DNA of 64,000 nucleotides from Hymenobacter arizonensis (lineage in GTDB: Bacteria; Bacteroidota; Bacteroidia; Cytophagales; Hymenobacteraceae), in NCBI RefSeq assembly GCF_900115775.1, contig NZ_FOXS01000003.1, forward strand, positions 62,001 to 126,000, in the 5' to 3' direction. Under the pieces are notes generated by a model, which saw only the letters and a program-made list of their open reading frames with translations, was not told the origin of the DNA and did not search any database. A program made the position numbers and the translations under genes. Of this stretch, positions 24,522-32,422 are shown piece after piece (position 1 is the stretch's first letter; each line of letters starts with the position of its first letter).

Positions 24522-24571
24522 GTGCACGCAAAAAAGCCGCTACCAGTTGGTAGCGGCTTTTTTGCGTGCAC
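24522..24571. terminator. Bidirectional terminator, 24-bp perfect stem
   Basis: GTGCACGCAAAAAAGCCGCT plus ACCA pairs perfectly with its reverse complement, with a 2-nt centre; A and T runs lie inside the stem. It separates the convergent uxuA and Spy-like genes. Confidence 0.9.
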
Positions 24572-24582
24572 GGCTTGCAGGC

Positions 24583-25122
24583 TTAATTGCTGGCTTTCCG
24601 GGCGGCTTTGGCGGCTTCTTTGTCGGCTTTGGAGCCCTTCATTTTTACCTTGTCGCCTTTGATTTTGACTTTGTCAACGCCATCGCGCTGGCCGTAGCCC
24701 CGGCCGGGGCCGCCGCCGCGCTTCATGCGGTCGGCTTGCATGGCCGTGTACTTCGTGTACTGGTCGGCGGTCAGTACTTCTTTGAACTGGGTGTCGTACT
24801 TGGTGCGGTTGGCTTCCATCTGCGTGCGCATCTGGTCGCGGTTGGTGGCGTCGCGGCCCTGGCCGCGCATGGCCTGCATCTCCTGGGTGCGGGCCAGCAA
24901 AATTTGCTGTACGCGGGTGGTTTGGTCGGCGCTCAGGCTCAGCTCCTGTGCCATGCGCTGGCTCTGGCGGCTGGCCATTTCTTCGGGCGTGCCTTGGCTG
25001 CGGCCGTAGCCGCGGCCTTCTTGTGCGCCGTAGGCAGGCGCTGTTTGGGTGGTGGTTTGGGCGGCGGCAGTTCCTACGGTGAGGGCGAAAGCGGCCATCA
25101 GGGGCATCAAAAAGGATTTCAT
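24583..25122 (-). CDS. Spy/CpxP-like exported protein (LTxxQ-type)
   Basis: A 179-residue exported protein with a signal peptide (SFLMPLMAAFALTVGTAAAQ, cleavage after AAA). The mature part has an LTxxQ-like helix pattern: LSLSADQTTRVQQILLARTQ (about 66-85) and LTADQYTKYTAMQADRM (about 121-137), as in the periplasmic chaperones Spy and CpxP. The last 40 residues are Gly-rich (GGGPGRGYGQRDG), then Lys-rich (KVKIKGDKVKMKG...KAARKA), which is unusual. A periplasmic, possibly envelope-stress role is inferred from the family. The start at 25122 is the Met that begins the signal peptide. It is divergent from the M28 peptidase gene. Confidence 0.75.
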   Translation of the reverse strand: MKSFLMPLMAAFALTVGTAAAQTTTQTAPAYGAQEGRGYGRSQGTPEEMASRQSQRMAQELSLSADQTTRVQQILLARTQEMQAMRGQGRDATNRDQMRTQMEANRTKYDTQFKEVLTADQYTKYTAMQADRMKRGGGPGRGYGQRDGVDKVKIKGDKVKMKGSKADKEAAKAARKASN

Positions 25123-25412
25123 GATTCGAGAGTAAGTTGGTGGGAGGTTGAGATAATTTGGCCTTTCCGGCGCTGAACGAATCGACTTGTTCTGCCAGGG
25201 TATTTGCAAACCATCGGCCCGAAATCAGCCCAACTGCCCAAAGCCGGACCAGTAGGGTAGAAGCACCGACCAACAGCCCGAATCCACAGACGGGCTTTGT
25301 ATTTGGGCTGCCGCCGTTTCCCTAATTCATCCCCAAAACCTGCCCGTATGCGCTGCCAGGCCCTGGCAAAGGCTCGGTTCGTTGCCTACCTTAGGCATCC
25401 AAACCCACAGCA

Positions 25413-26987
25413 ATGCTTTTCTCCATGAACAAACTAGTGCTTCTTGCCCTGGCCGGTGCCTGGGCCAGCGGAACGCCCGCCGCCGCGCAATCCACTGAAA
25501 AAATTGACGCGGCCGCGCTCGCCAAAATCCGGGACGAGGGCATGAACCGCTCCAAGGTGATGGAAACCGCTTTCTATCTCACCGACGTGAGCGGCCCGCG
25601 CCTCGCCAATTCCGATGGCCTGAAGCGCGCCAACGAGTGGGCCAAAAAGCAGCTTACTCAGTACGGCCTCGCCAATGCCAACATTGAGCCCTGGGGCGAA
25701 TTCGGCCGCGGCTGGGACATCGAGAAGTCGTACGTAGCCATGACCGCGCCCTACTACCACACCATGGTGGGCGCTCCCAAAGCCTGGACGCCCAGCACGC
25801 CCGGCGCCATCCGCATGCCCGTGGTGGTGATGAAAACCGCCGCCACCGCCGCCGACCTCGACAAGTACAAAGGCCAGCTGCGCGGCAAAATTGTGGTGAT
25901 GGACGTGCCCGCCCCGCCCAAGCCCAGCACCGAGCCCGACCTGCGCCGCTACTCCGACGAGGACCTGCAAAAGATGGCCGACCCCGCCGCGCCCCGCCCG
26001 GCCGCCAACATGCCCGATGCTGCCGCCCTGGCCGCTCGCCGCGCCCTGGCCGAGCTCCGCACCAAAACCGCCGACATGCTCATTAGCGAAGGGGCAGCGG
26101 CCGTGCTCAGCGCCCGCGGCGGCATCTACGGCACCTTCAATACCACCAACGGCGCGCCCTACGCCGCCGATGCCAAGCCGGTGCTGCCCGAAATTGAAAT
26201 GACCATCGAAGACCAGCTGCGCCTGATTCGCTTGGTGGAAGCCGGCATTCCGGTGGAAGTGGAGATGGAAACTAAAACCCGCTTCCAGACCCAGGACTTG
26301 AAGGGCTACAACGTCATTGCCGAAATCCCCGGCACCGACCGCAAGCTGAAAAGCGAAGTCGTGATGCTCGGCGGCCACATCGATTCCTGGCACGCCGCCA
26401 CCGGCGCCACCGACAACGCCGCCGGCGTAGCCGTGATGATGGAAGCCGTCCGCATCCTCAAAGCCACGGGCATGAAGCCGCGCCGCACCATCCGCATTGC
26501 GCTGTGGGGCGAGGAGGAGCAGGGCCTGCACGGCTCGCGCAACTACGTGAAAAACAACTTCGGCGACCCCGCCACCATGAAGCTGCTGCCTGCCCACGAA
26601 AAGCTGTCGGCCTACTTCAACCTGGACAACGGGGGCGGCAAAATCCGCGGCATCTTCGCGCAGGGCAACGAAGCCATCGCCCCCATCTTCAGCGAATGGC
26701 TCAAGCCCTTCAACGACCTGGGCGCCGCCACCGTCACGCTGCGCAACACCGGCAGCACCGACCACATCGCCTTCGACGCCGTGGGGCTGCCCGGCTTCCA
26801 GTTCATTCAGGATGGCCTCGACTACTTCCCCCAAACCCACCACACCAACCAAGACACCTACGACCGCCTCATCGCCGACGACCTCAAGCAGGCGTCCGTA
26901 GTAGTGGCCTCGTTTGTGTACAACGCTGCCATGCGCGACCAGAAGCTGCCCCGTAAGGCACTGCCCACGCCGCCCAAGGCGCAGTAG
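25413..26987 (+). CDS. Secreted M28 family metallopeptidase
   Basis: A 524-residue exported zinc aminopeptidase or carboxypeptidase. The signal peptide covers residues 1-25 (ends TPAAAQ; Met5 at 25425 is an equally good start). A PA domain of about 130-290 is inserted before the catalytic part. Zinc ligands and catalytic residues: His and Asp in GGHIDSW (about 322), Asp in TGATDNAAGV (about 331), the Glu pair in LWGEEEQGL (about 366), Asp in YFNLDNGGG (about 404) and His in FPQTHHTNQDTYD (about 476). All M28 positions look intact. A TACCTTAG element just upstream resembles a -7 box. A strong terminator follows. Confidence 0.93.
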   Translation: MLFSMNKLVLLALAGAWASGTPAAAQSTEKIDAAALAKIRDEGMNRSKVMETAFYLTDVSGPRLANSDGLKRANEWAKKQLTQYGLANANIEPWGEFGRGWDIEKSYVAMTAPYYHTMVGAPKAWTPSTPGAIRMPVVVMKTAATAADLDKYKGQLRGKIVVMDVPAPPKPSTEPDLRRYSDEDLQKMADPAAPRPAANMPDAAALAARRALAELRTKTADMLISEGAAAVLSARGGIYGTFNTTNGAPYAADAKPVLPEIEMTIEDQLRLIRLVEAGIPVEVEMETKTRFQTQDLKGYNVIAEIPGTDRKLKSEVVMLGGHIDSWHAATGATDNAAGVAVMMEAVRILKATGMKPRRTIRIALWGEEEQGLHGSRNYVKNNFGDPATMKLLPAHEKLSAYFNLDNGGGKIRGIFAQGNEAIAPIFSEWLKPFNDLGAATVTLRNTGSTDHIAFDAVGLPGFQFIQDGLDYFPQTHHTNQDTYDRLIADDLKQASVVVASFVYNAAMRDQKLPRKALPTPPKAQ

Positions 26988-27009
26988 CAACGCTCCACGC
27001 CGGAAACAT

Positions 27010-27046
27010 AAAAAGCCCCGCTGACTATTGGTCAGCGGGGCTTTTT
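27010..27046. terminator. Terminator after the M28 peptidase gene
   Basis: 16-bp stem AAAAAGCCCCGCTGAC / GTCAGCGGGGCTTTTT, loop TATTG, 23 nt after the stop; A and T runs make it usable on both strands. Confidence 0.9.
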
Positions 27047-27078
27047 CTTGAAGCCATGCTCGCCGCGAAGGTGATTAA

Positions 27079-27177
27079 AGAGCGGTGTAGAGACGCGACA
27101 CTTCGCGTTTCGGCCTCCGCGCCGTTCAAGAATCCTTCAACGCCGAGACGCGAATTGTCGCGTCTCTACACCGTTCT
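27079..27177. repeat. Intergenic inverted repeat, GTAGAGACGCG family
   Basis: Arms 27079-27114 and 27142-27177 match at 33 of 36 positions; core GGTGTAGAGACGCGACA. Each arm also holds a short internal palindrome around CGCGACA..TTCGCG. It lies between convergent genes. Confidence 0.9.
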
Positions 27178-27213
27178 GCCGGGCCGCATGCCCGGTGCAA
27201 TCAATCTGCTTCG

Positions 27214-27522
27214 CTAATCCACCAGCCCCAGGGTGCGGGTTAATTTATTCTTCGGGATGGTGATGGTAATGCTCTGATCCTGCTTTTCGGAACGAGCCCG
27301 ACGCCGGTCCACCAAATCCTGAATTTTGTCTTTTTTGGAATCGCGCGACGTCAGCACCTTGGCCACGTCCGTGACCAGCGAAATTGCCCGCGGCACGACC
27401 ACTCTCACTTCCTGATAGTCAGGGTCGGGCGGTGGAGCGGGGGCGGGGGCTCCCTGCGCCAGGCTACTTGTGACTTTAAGCAGCAACGCAGCAAGTAAAA
27501 CGGATAGCTTCTTACTTGACAT
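27214..27522 (-). CDS. Small exported protein, unknown
   Basis: 102 residues. The N-terminal signal peptide (LSVLLAALLLKVTSSLAQ) is followed by a Pro/Ala linker (GAPAPAPPPDPD) and a basic, probably helical C-terminal part (VDRRRARSEKQDQSITITIP). I do not recognise a family. The codon use and signal peptide suggest a real gene. It is leftward with a palindrome and terminator downstream, and 54 bp separate it from the hydrolase gene stop upstream. Confidence 0.6.
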   Translation of the reverse strand: MSSKKLSVLLAALLLKVTSSLAQGAPAPAPPPDPDYQEVRVVVPRAISLVTDVAKVLTSRDSKKDKIQDLVDRRRARSEKQDQSITITIPKNKLTRTLGLVD

Positions 27523-27576
27523 GAATACCGGGTTAGTGCCGCAAAGATGCTGCGCGACTGCTGCTTGGTTGCCCGG

Positions 27577-28434
27577 TTATCTCAATTTTTCCTTGAAAAG
27601 GCGCAACGTTCGTTCCCAGGCCAGTTTGGCGACTTCAGCATTGTAGCGCGCCGGCGAAGTGTCGTTGTTGAAAGCGTGGTTTGCGCCCTCGTACACGTAC
27701 AGCTCGTACTTGGTACCGGCCGCTTTCAGGGCCGCTTCGTAGGCCGGAATGCCAGCGTTCACCCGCTCGTCGAGGCCGCCGTAGTGCAACATCACCGCCG
27801 ACTTAATTTTGGGCACGTCTTCGGCCTTGGGTTGCGAGCCGTAGTAAGCCACGGCGGCGTCCAGCTTGGGGTCGTTCACGGCCAGCTGGTTGGCCATGGC
27901 ACCGCCCCAGCAGAAACCCACGGCGCCGGTGCGGCCGTTGCAGTCGGGCCGGGCACGGAGGTAGTCGAGCGCCTTCAGGTAGTTATTCAGGTTTTTGGCT
28001 TTATCGAGCTGGCCAATGAGTTCCCGGCCCTTGTCTTCGTCGGTGGGCGTGCCGCCGAAGGGCGAAAGCGCATCCACCCCCAGAGCCAGGTAGCCGGCCT
28101 GTGCCACGCGCCGCGTTACGTCCTTGATGTGCGGCGTGAGGCCGCGGTTTTCGTGAATCACCACTACGGCGCCGCGCTTCTTGCGGCCCTTGGGGTGCAC
28201 TAAGTAGCCGCGCATGGCCGCGCCATCGCCAATCCAACTCACTTCCTCGGCTTCCAAGTCGTCGGCCTCGGGCGCAACGGTAGCAGCCTGGGCATAGCCC
28301 GGCTCCAGCACCGAAAGGGCCGCCACGGCCAAGGCCGTACCACCGGCCAGCTTCGCCAGCCGGTCCAAAAATTCCTTGCGGGTGAGCGGCGCGTGCGTGT
28401 ATTCGTCGAAAAGGTTGATGATGCGTTGGTCCAT
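27577..28434 (-). CDS. Dienelactone hydrolase family protein
   Basis: A 285-residue alpha/beta hydrolase. The N-terminal 60 residues hold a hydrophobic stretch (LAKLAGGTALAVAALSVLEP), probably an export or anchor signal, before the DLH domain. Catalytic residues: nucleophile Cys in AVGFCWGGAMAN (about 168), Asp in YGGLDERVN (about 214), His in YEGANHAFNND (about 246), and Glu in VVIHENRGL (about 92) that activates the Cys. The known family member opens dienelactones from chlorocatechol breakdown; the substrate here is unknown. A TTTG-18 nt-TACATTTA promoter lies directly upstream. Confidence 0.9.
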   Translation of the reverse strand: MDQRIINLFDEYTHAPLTRKEFLDRLAKLAGGTALAVAALSVLEPGYAQAATVAPEADDLEAEEVSWIGDGAAMRGYLVHPKGRKKRGAVVVIHENRGLTPHIKDVTRRVAQAGYLALGVDALSPFGGTPTDEDKGRELIGQLDKAKNLNNYLKALDYLRARPDCNGRTGAVGFCWGGAMANQLAVNDPKLDAAVAYYGSQPKAEDVPKIKSAVMLHYGGLDERVNAGIPAYEAALKAAGTKYELYVYEGANHAFNNDTSPARYNAEVAKLAWERTLRLFKEKLR

Positions 28435-28439
28435 GGGGC

Positions 28440-28469
28440 TAAATGTATTGGGTTAAAGTCGAAAGCAAA
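28440..28469 (-). promoter_or_regulatory. Promoter of the dienelactone hydrolase gene
   Basis: On the minus strand TTTG (28469-28466) and TACATTTA (28447-28440) are 18 nt apart, matching the Bacteroidota -33/-7 layout with the last G replaced by A. The start codon follows within 6 nt. Confidence 0.6.
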
Positions 28470-28483
28470 TTGGCCGGACGTGC

Positions 28484-28906
28484 CTAGTGCGGGCCAACAA
28501 GTGGCGCCGCCGCTTCAGCCAACAACGCACGGAGGGCTGCCAAAGCCCGCTCAGCATCGGCCTGGGCCACAAACAGATGGTCGTGGTAGTAAGCTGCCAC
28601 CACGTTGCAGCTAATACCTTCCCGAGTTAGGGCCGTGGCCACGGCTGCTGTCAGGCCCACCGCGGCCAGGGACGAATGCACGTTCAGCGTAATCCAAGCC
28701 GCCACATACTCGTAAGCCAACCCGTGCGCGTCGGCTATCTCGCGGGTTAAAATCAGCGTGAGGCCCTCTGCTTCCCGAAACGAGCCAAGCGTTTCCGCGG
28801 CCCGGATAGCCGAATCCAGAGGAGCTGTGCAGAAGACAAATTCGCCGGCATTAAGCACCGGGTGCATGTTGGCCAGCAGCTGCTTCAGGTTGGTTTCGCC
28901 AGTCAT
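28484..28906 (-). CDS. ACT domain-containing protein
   Basis: 140 residues with the two-ACT-domain layout of small regulatory proteins (N-terminal TNLKQLLANMHPVLNAGEFV, then LTLILTREIADAHGL and a second domain with WITLNVHSSLAAVGLTAAV). ACT domains usually bind amino acids. The start at 28906 is chosen because it gives the family-type N-terminus. It lies 5 nt after the cupin gene on the same strand, so the two are probably one operon; the functional link is unknown. Confidence 0.82.
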   Translation of the reverse strand: MTGETNLKQLLANMHPVLNAGEFVFCTAPLDSAIRAAETLGSFREAEGLTLILTREIADAHGLAYEYVAAWITLNVHSSLAAVGLTAAVATALTREGISCNVVAAYYHDHLFVAQADAERALAALRALLAEAAAPLVGPH

Positions 28907-28911
28907 GCGTT

Positions 28912-29283
28912 CTATTCCGCTTCCCGGTTCACAGTATCGGGGCTGAAGGCCGGCACGCAAATCGACCAGTATTCGCACTCCTCATCAAACGGGTTGGAGT
29001 AGCGCACCCGCGCCCCGGCCTTGATGAGCAGCGCCTGCCCAGCCTGCAGCTCCACCACCTCACCATCGATTTCGAACCGCTTGCGACCACGCACCACAAT
29101 GGTGAATTCATCAAAACTCGGCGTTTGGTGGGGCTCGCTCCAATGCGGAGGCGCCACCATGTGGGCCAGGCTATAAGCCGAGGTGCCGGTGCTGGCCCCG
29201 CCCACGTGCTCTTCAATGAGCTTGCCGTCGGTGGTAGGAACGATGAAAGGGGAGGGGTTGAGGACGTAGCGTTTTTCGGACAT
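28912..29283 (-). CDS. Small cupin-domain protein
   Basis: A 123-residue single-domain cupin. Motif 1 is seen as PPHWSEPHQTPSFDEFTIVV (two His, Glu-like metal ligands) and motif 2 as GQALLIKAGARVRYSNP, where the usual His is replaced. It probably folds as a beta-barrel with or without a metal. Function unknown. It precedes the ACT gene by 5 nt, suggesting a two-gene operon. The upstream gap is filled by a large inverted repeat. Confidence 0.82.
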   Translation of the reverse strand: MSEKRYVLNPSPFIVPTTDGKLIEEHVGGASTGTSAYSLAHMVAPPHWSEPHQTPSFDEFTIVVRGRKRFEIDGEVVELQAGQALLIKAGARVRYSNPFDEECEYWSICVPAFSPDTVNREAE

Positions 29284-29317
29284 TGTTTATAAGAGTGGTA
29301 AAATAGGGAAAGGAAAA

Positions 29318-29508
29318 AACTCCCCTCCTTTTTTAAGGAGGGGATGTTCGAGCCAACGGCTCGAACGGGGGTGGTTGAACTTGTTGAACGATGTGAGAAC
29401 GACACCCGAACGATTCAAAAGCAATTCGTTCAACCATCGTTCAACGACCTAACCACCCCAGCAAAGCCTGGCGGCTTAGCATCCCCTCCTTAAAAAAGGA
29501 GGGGAGTT
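29318..29508. repeat. Inverted repeat of two diverged elements, AACTCCCCTCC family
   Basis: The outer 28-nt arms 29318-29345 and 29481-29508 are perfect (AACTCCCCTCCTTTTTTAAG plus GAGGGGAT) and are themselves hairpins. Inside each arm sits a different small hairpin (GTTCGAGCC AAC GGCTCGAAC on the left; GCAAAGCC TGG CGGCTTAGC on the right), then GGGGTGGTT and its complement. So these are two copies of one element, head to head, with non-homologous inner hairpins. Confidence 0.9.
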
Positions 29509-29528
29509 GGTCGTTTTGGTAGCTGCTG

Positions 29529-30479
29529 TTACGGCTTCAGCTTCTCCAGCAACTCAAAAGCGCGCGAATTGTATTTCCAAACAAAAAAATACGGAGTCTG
29601 CACCGCTCCAAACTGCACCCGTATCCGCTCCACGGCCGGTAGCATGCTTCCTTCGAAATCGAAGCAGTCCAACTTCAGCACTTCGCTGGCATACCGAATA
29701 GCCTCCCAAATGAGCAGAATGCCCGCGCCGCTGTCACGCAGCGCTGGGTCGTCGCCCGAGAGGTGATAGTAGGCTGCTTGTTTGTCCCAAATGAGATAAG
29801 CGGCCGAGTGAATCCGCTCCTGCTCGTCCACGGCAAAGAACATCTGCCGGGCGCCGTTGGCGGCCAGCGCCGCATCGTGCCGCTCAAACTGGGCCCACGA
29901 ATACGGCATGGACAGTCCCTGGCGGTCGAAGCTCATCTTATTGAGCTCGTAAAACCGCTGGGCCGAGTAATCATGCACCACCCGCACCAACTGCTGCGCC
30001 TTCTGAAGGTTGCGACGGATGTTGCGGTTGATGCCGGCCTCTACCCGCGCCAGCTCCTGCAGGCCGCTGAGGCGGTAGGTGTAGTAGGTAGTCTGCCGGT
30101 ACTTATTCCAGTAGAAGGGCAGCCAATTCGTGACGGTGGGGTAAAAGTTCTGCTTGAACGCCGCAAAGTCGGGCAGCTGCTTCAGCAACTCTTCCAGCAG
30201 CACATGCTCCTTTTTCAGCACGCCGCGGTATTCGGGCAGCAGGTAAGGCCCCAGCATCTTCACAAAGGGCGGCATGGTCACGTATCGAAACGGGCCCTTC
30301 TGCTTGTAGAAGTAGGGCAGCGCTGCCACCACCCGGTCGTGGTCGTGGGCCAGCACCACGTCCCAGTGGCCGCCGGCAGCGCAGGCGTCGAGATACCACG
30401 CCTGCGCATACACCGGCACATCGGGCGCGATGCGGCAGAAGTCGCGGTAACGGGCTTTGGCGGGCATTGAGGCAGGCAC
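29529..30479 (-). CDS. FemAB/GNAT-type acyltransferase-like protein
   Basis: 316 residues with the BioF2/FemAB-like acetyltransferase layout: an N-terminal GNAT half (PVYAQAWYLDACAAGGHWDV, VVAALPYFYK), then RNIRRNLQKAQQLVRVVHD (basic helix, about 138-156) and a C-terminal GNAT half with HSAAYLIWDKQAAYYHLSGD and GAGILLIWEAIRYA (about 243-256). Relatives are often annotated as methicillin-resistance-like proteins or GNAT transferases; the acceptor is unknown. It begins one base before the end of the Kazal-type gene, so the two may be co-transcribed. Met5 (30467) is an alternative start. Confidence 0.75.
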   Translation of the reverse strand: MPASMPAKARYRDFCRIAPDVPVYAQAWYLDACAAGGHWDVVLAHDHDRVVAALPYFYKQKGPFRYVTMPPFVKMLGPYLLPEYRGVLKKEHVLLEELLKQLPDFAAFKQNFYPTVTNWLPFYWNKYRQTTYYTYRLSGLQELARVEAGINRNIRRNLQKAQQLVRVVHDYSAQRFYELNKMSFDRQGLSMPYSWAQFERHDAALAANGARQMFFAVDEQERIHSAAYLIWDKQAAYYHLSGDDPALRDSGAGILLIWEAIRYASEVLKLDCFDFEGSMLPAVERIRVQFGAVQTPYFFVWKYNSRAFELLEKLKP

Positions 30480-30737
30480 TTACTTCGGCTTGACTTCCGG
30501 GCAGGGGCCTTTGGTGTAGGTGAGCACGCCGGCGTTGTTGGCTACGCAGGAGTTGGAGTAGGTTTTGCCATCGCACCCGCACACCGGCTCGTATTGCATG
30601 GTGCACATGCCTTCGGGGTTGATTTTGCTGGGGTCGATGCACGCAGCAGTGGTCGTTGCCGCATCCGTGGGAGGGGCCTGGCGCTGGCAGCCCAGGGCCA
30701 GCAGCAAAGCGGCAAATACAAAGCGGGGCGTTTTCAT
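30480..30737 (-). CDS. Kazal-type protease-inhibitor-like lipoprotein
   Basis: An 85-residue small lipoprotein. The hydrophobic N-terminus FVFAALLLALGC ends in a lipobox Cys (about residue 17). The C-terminal 45 residues carry a Kazal pattern: CMTM-like spacing, then YEPVCGCDGKTYSNSC and a final Cys in KGPC, with six Cys in the domain. Kazal domains inhibit serine proteases; here it would be surface-exposed or periplasmic (inference). The start at 30737 is the Met opening the signal peptide. It lies head-to-tail with the FemAB-like gene. Confidence 0.8.
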   Translation of the reverse strand: MKTPRFVFAALLLALGCQRQAPPTDAATTTAACIDPSKINPEGMCTMQYEPVCGCDGKTYSNSCVANNAGVLTYTKGPCPEVKPK

Positions 30738-30909
30738 AAGCAGGGAGTATTCGGCGAATCTACGCCGAGGCCCCGAAAGTAGCGTGGGCCCTGGGCCCAG
30801 CAAACGCCGCTACTTCGGTATGTTACGGAAAATTTACCGCTAAGCTCAACCCCTGGCGTTGGCCTCCGTATAGCTTGCCAGACCAAACGCGGGTCTAACT
30901 CAAAAACCC

Positions 30910-30917
30910 TATTTTTG
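30910..30917 (+). promoter_or_regulatory. Bacteroidota -7 element TATTTTTG
   Basis: Exact TAnnTTTG match, 63 nt before the YtxH-CsbD start. No clear -33. Confidence 0.5.
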
Positions 30918-30980
30918 AATTTACCCCAGCGCCTCCTCTAGAACATCTTTCACCCCCATTCACCCTTCATTACCATTACC

Positions 30981-31418
30981 ATGTCGTACCACGAAGAAGA
31001 CAACAACGCCGGCAAAATTTTGTTAGCCGCTATCGCCGGTGCCGGCGCTGGCATCATTGCCGGTATGCTATTGGCTCCCGACAAAGGTTCGGCCACCCGC
31101 GAGAGCTGGAAAGGCGTTGCTACTAAATACAGCGGCCAGCTCGGCGAGCAAGCCACCAAACTCGGTTCCGACCTCGAAGCTAAATTCAAAGAATACGCTG
31201 GCAAACTCGAAGACCTCGGCCTGACCGGCGCTGGCAGCACCCTGAGCCTGAAAGGCGACTGGAACGACATCAAAGGTCGTTTGAAGCAGCAGTATGCCCA
31301 ACTCACCGACGAGGACCTGACCTACGCTGAAGGCCAAGGCGATGAGCTAGTAGGCCGCTTGCAGGGCAAGCTCGGCAAAGGCAAGTCGGAAATCACGAAA
31401 ATGCTGAACGATATGTAA
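30981..31418 (+). CDS. YtxH-CsbD fusion stress protein
   Basis: 145 residues. Residues of about 10-30 are the YtxH membrane segment (KILLAAIAGAGAGIIAGMLLAP, Gly-zipper type), followed by a helical linker. Residues of about 90-140 are CsbD-like: DWNDIKGRLKQQYAQLTDED, then LTYAEGQGDELVGRLQGKLG. YtxH and CsbD are both general-stress proteins, usually separate genes, and both have unknown biochemistry. The protein would be anchored in the inner membrane with the CsbD part in the cytosol (inference). It is followed by a terminator and a second YtxH gene. Confidence 0.87.
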   Translation: MSYHEEDNNAGKILLAAIAGAGAGIIAGMLLAPDKGSATRESWKGVATKYSGQLGEQATKLGSDLEAKFKEYAGKLEDLGLTGAGSTLSLKGDWNDIKGRLKQQYAQLTDEDLTYAEGQGDELVGRLQGKLGKGKSEITKMLNDM

Positions 31419-31442
31419 GTTGGCTTTTAGCCCACTTACTAC

Positions 31443-31475
31443 AAAGCCCCGCACCGCAAGGTGTGGGGCTTTTTT
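31443..31475 (+). terminator. Terminator after the YtxH-CsbD gene
   Basis: AAAGCCCCGCACC / GGTGTGGGGCTTT stem (one G-T pair), loop GCAA, then TTTTTT. Confidence 0.88.
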
Positions 31476-31590
31476 GTTGACAATTTCCGGCGCGTATCAG
31501 CCGAATAGGTGTTTTATTGCCGCAGCCTAACAACTAGCTTACTTTACCGTTAGATAAAGTACTTCGAACAACCCCATTTTACTATATGTC

Positions 31591-31956
31591 ATGAAAGACG
31601 ACAACGGCAAAGTCATTTTCTCGCTCATCGCTGGCGCCACCGCTGGCATTGTGGCCGGCCTGCTGCTGGCTCCCGAAACCGGCGACCAAACCCGCGCTCA
31701 GCTGCGCGAATCGGCATCAAAGTGGGGCGGCGACCTCAGCAAGCTCGTGAAAGACACGCTGGCCAAAGTGCAGGGCCAAGGCTCGGCCGATGCGCCCGGC
31801 CACACCAACCCCAGCGCCGCCGTGAGCGAAGACAAAGAAGCCGCCGACCGCCTGCTACAAGGCCTCAGCGGTAACACATCGGCGGGCCACGACTTCAACG
31901 ACGACCCCGACTACGACGGTTTCGGCGACGAGCCCCGCCACCAGCCCCGCGGCTAG
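31591..31956 (+). CDS. YtxH domain protein
   Basis: 121 residues. The N-terminal membrane segment VIFSLIAGATAGIVAGLLLAPETGDQ is a typical YtxH Gly-zipper start and is clearly paralogous to the preceding gene. The middle is helical (LRESASKWGGDLSKLVKDTL) and the C-terminus is acidic and disordered (NDDPDYDGFGDEPRHQ). There is no CsbD domain. Stress-related by family; function unknown. It has its own start region but no clear promoter. Confidence 0.82.
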   Translation: MKDDNGKVIFSLIAGATAGIVAGLLLAPETGDQTRAQLRESASKWGGDLSKLVKDTLAKVQGQGSADAPGHTNPSAAVSEDKEAADRLLQGLSGNTSAGHDFNDDPDYDGFGDEPRHQPRG

Positions 31957-32196
31957 CACCGGGCCGGGTAGAAACATAATTTTGGCATTTTTAACGCCAG
32001 CGTAACCTGCCCGTTTCCGTTCCGTAAAATCACACATAATCGCCTTGAAAGAAGGCCGAAACGTGTTACTAGTAAAATTGCCGACCGTAGGAGCTTCTGC
32101 TGAGTTAGGTTAAAAAATTCAGTAGTAAAATCAGACGTGTCCATCGCAAGCTTCTTGTAATAACAGCGGTTTGAAGGGTAAGACGATTATAAAAAG

Positions 32197-32230
32197 AAAA
32201 GCCCCGCACGACATTTCGTGTGGGGCTTTT
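32197..32230. terminator. Terminator hairpin
   Basis: AAAAGCCCCGCACGA / TCGTGTGGGGCTTTT stem (one G-T), loop CATT. It resembles the terminator at 31443 in its stem. Confidence 0.8.
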
Positions 32231-32288
32231 CGATTATCAGGGCCTGTGCTCACTCACCTGTCATCTCAATCGTCTGTCATCATAAATA

Positions 32289-32394
32289 TCTGTCATCCTG
32301 AGCTTGCGAAGGACCTTATCACGCCGGAACGTATTGCAGTAATTACAAACGGCGCAATGGTGATAAGGTCCTTCGCTGCGCTCAGGATGACAGA
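32289..32394. repeat. GTCAT superfamily palindrome with two different arm types
   Basis: Left arm 32289-32322 has GTCATCCTGAGCTTGCGAAG; right arm 32360-32394 (reverse complement) has GTCATCCTGAGCGCAGCGAA. The arms match outside the TTGCG / GCAGCG stretch. Left is the CTTGCG variant, right is the CGCAGCG variant, so this copy looks like a hybrid. Confidence 0.93.
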
Positions 32395-32422
32395 AGATTA
32401 AAATGACAGACGATTTTGAGTG

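Larger units (their letters stand above)
31957..32422. other. Intergenic region with a terminator and a GTCAT palindrome
   Basis: 466 bp between convergent YtxH and lysS genes. It holds the terminator at 32197 and the repeat at 32289. In 31957-32196 I see nothing else. Confidence 0.6.
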
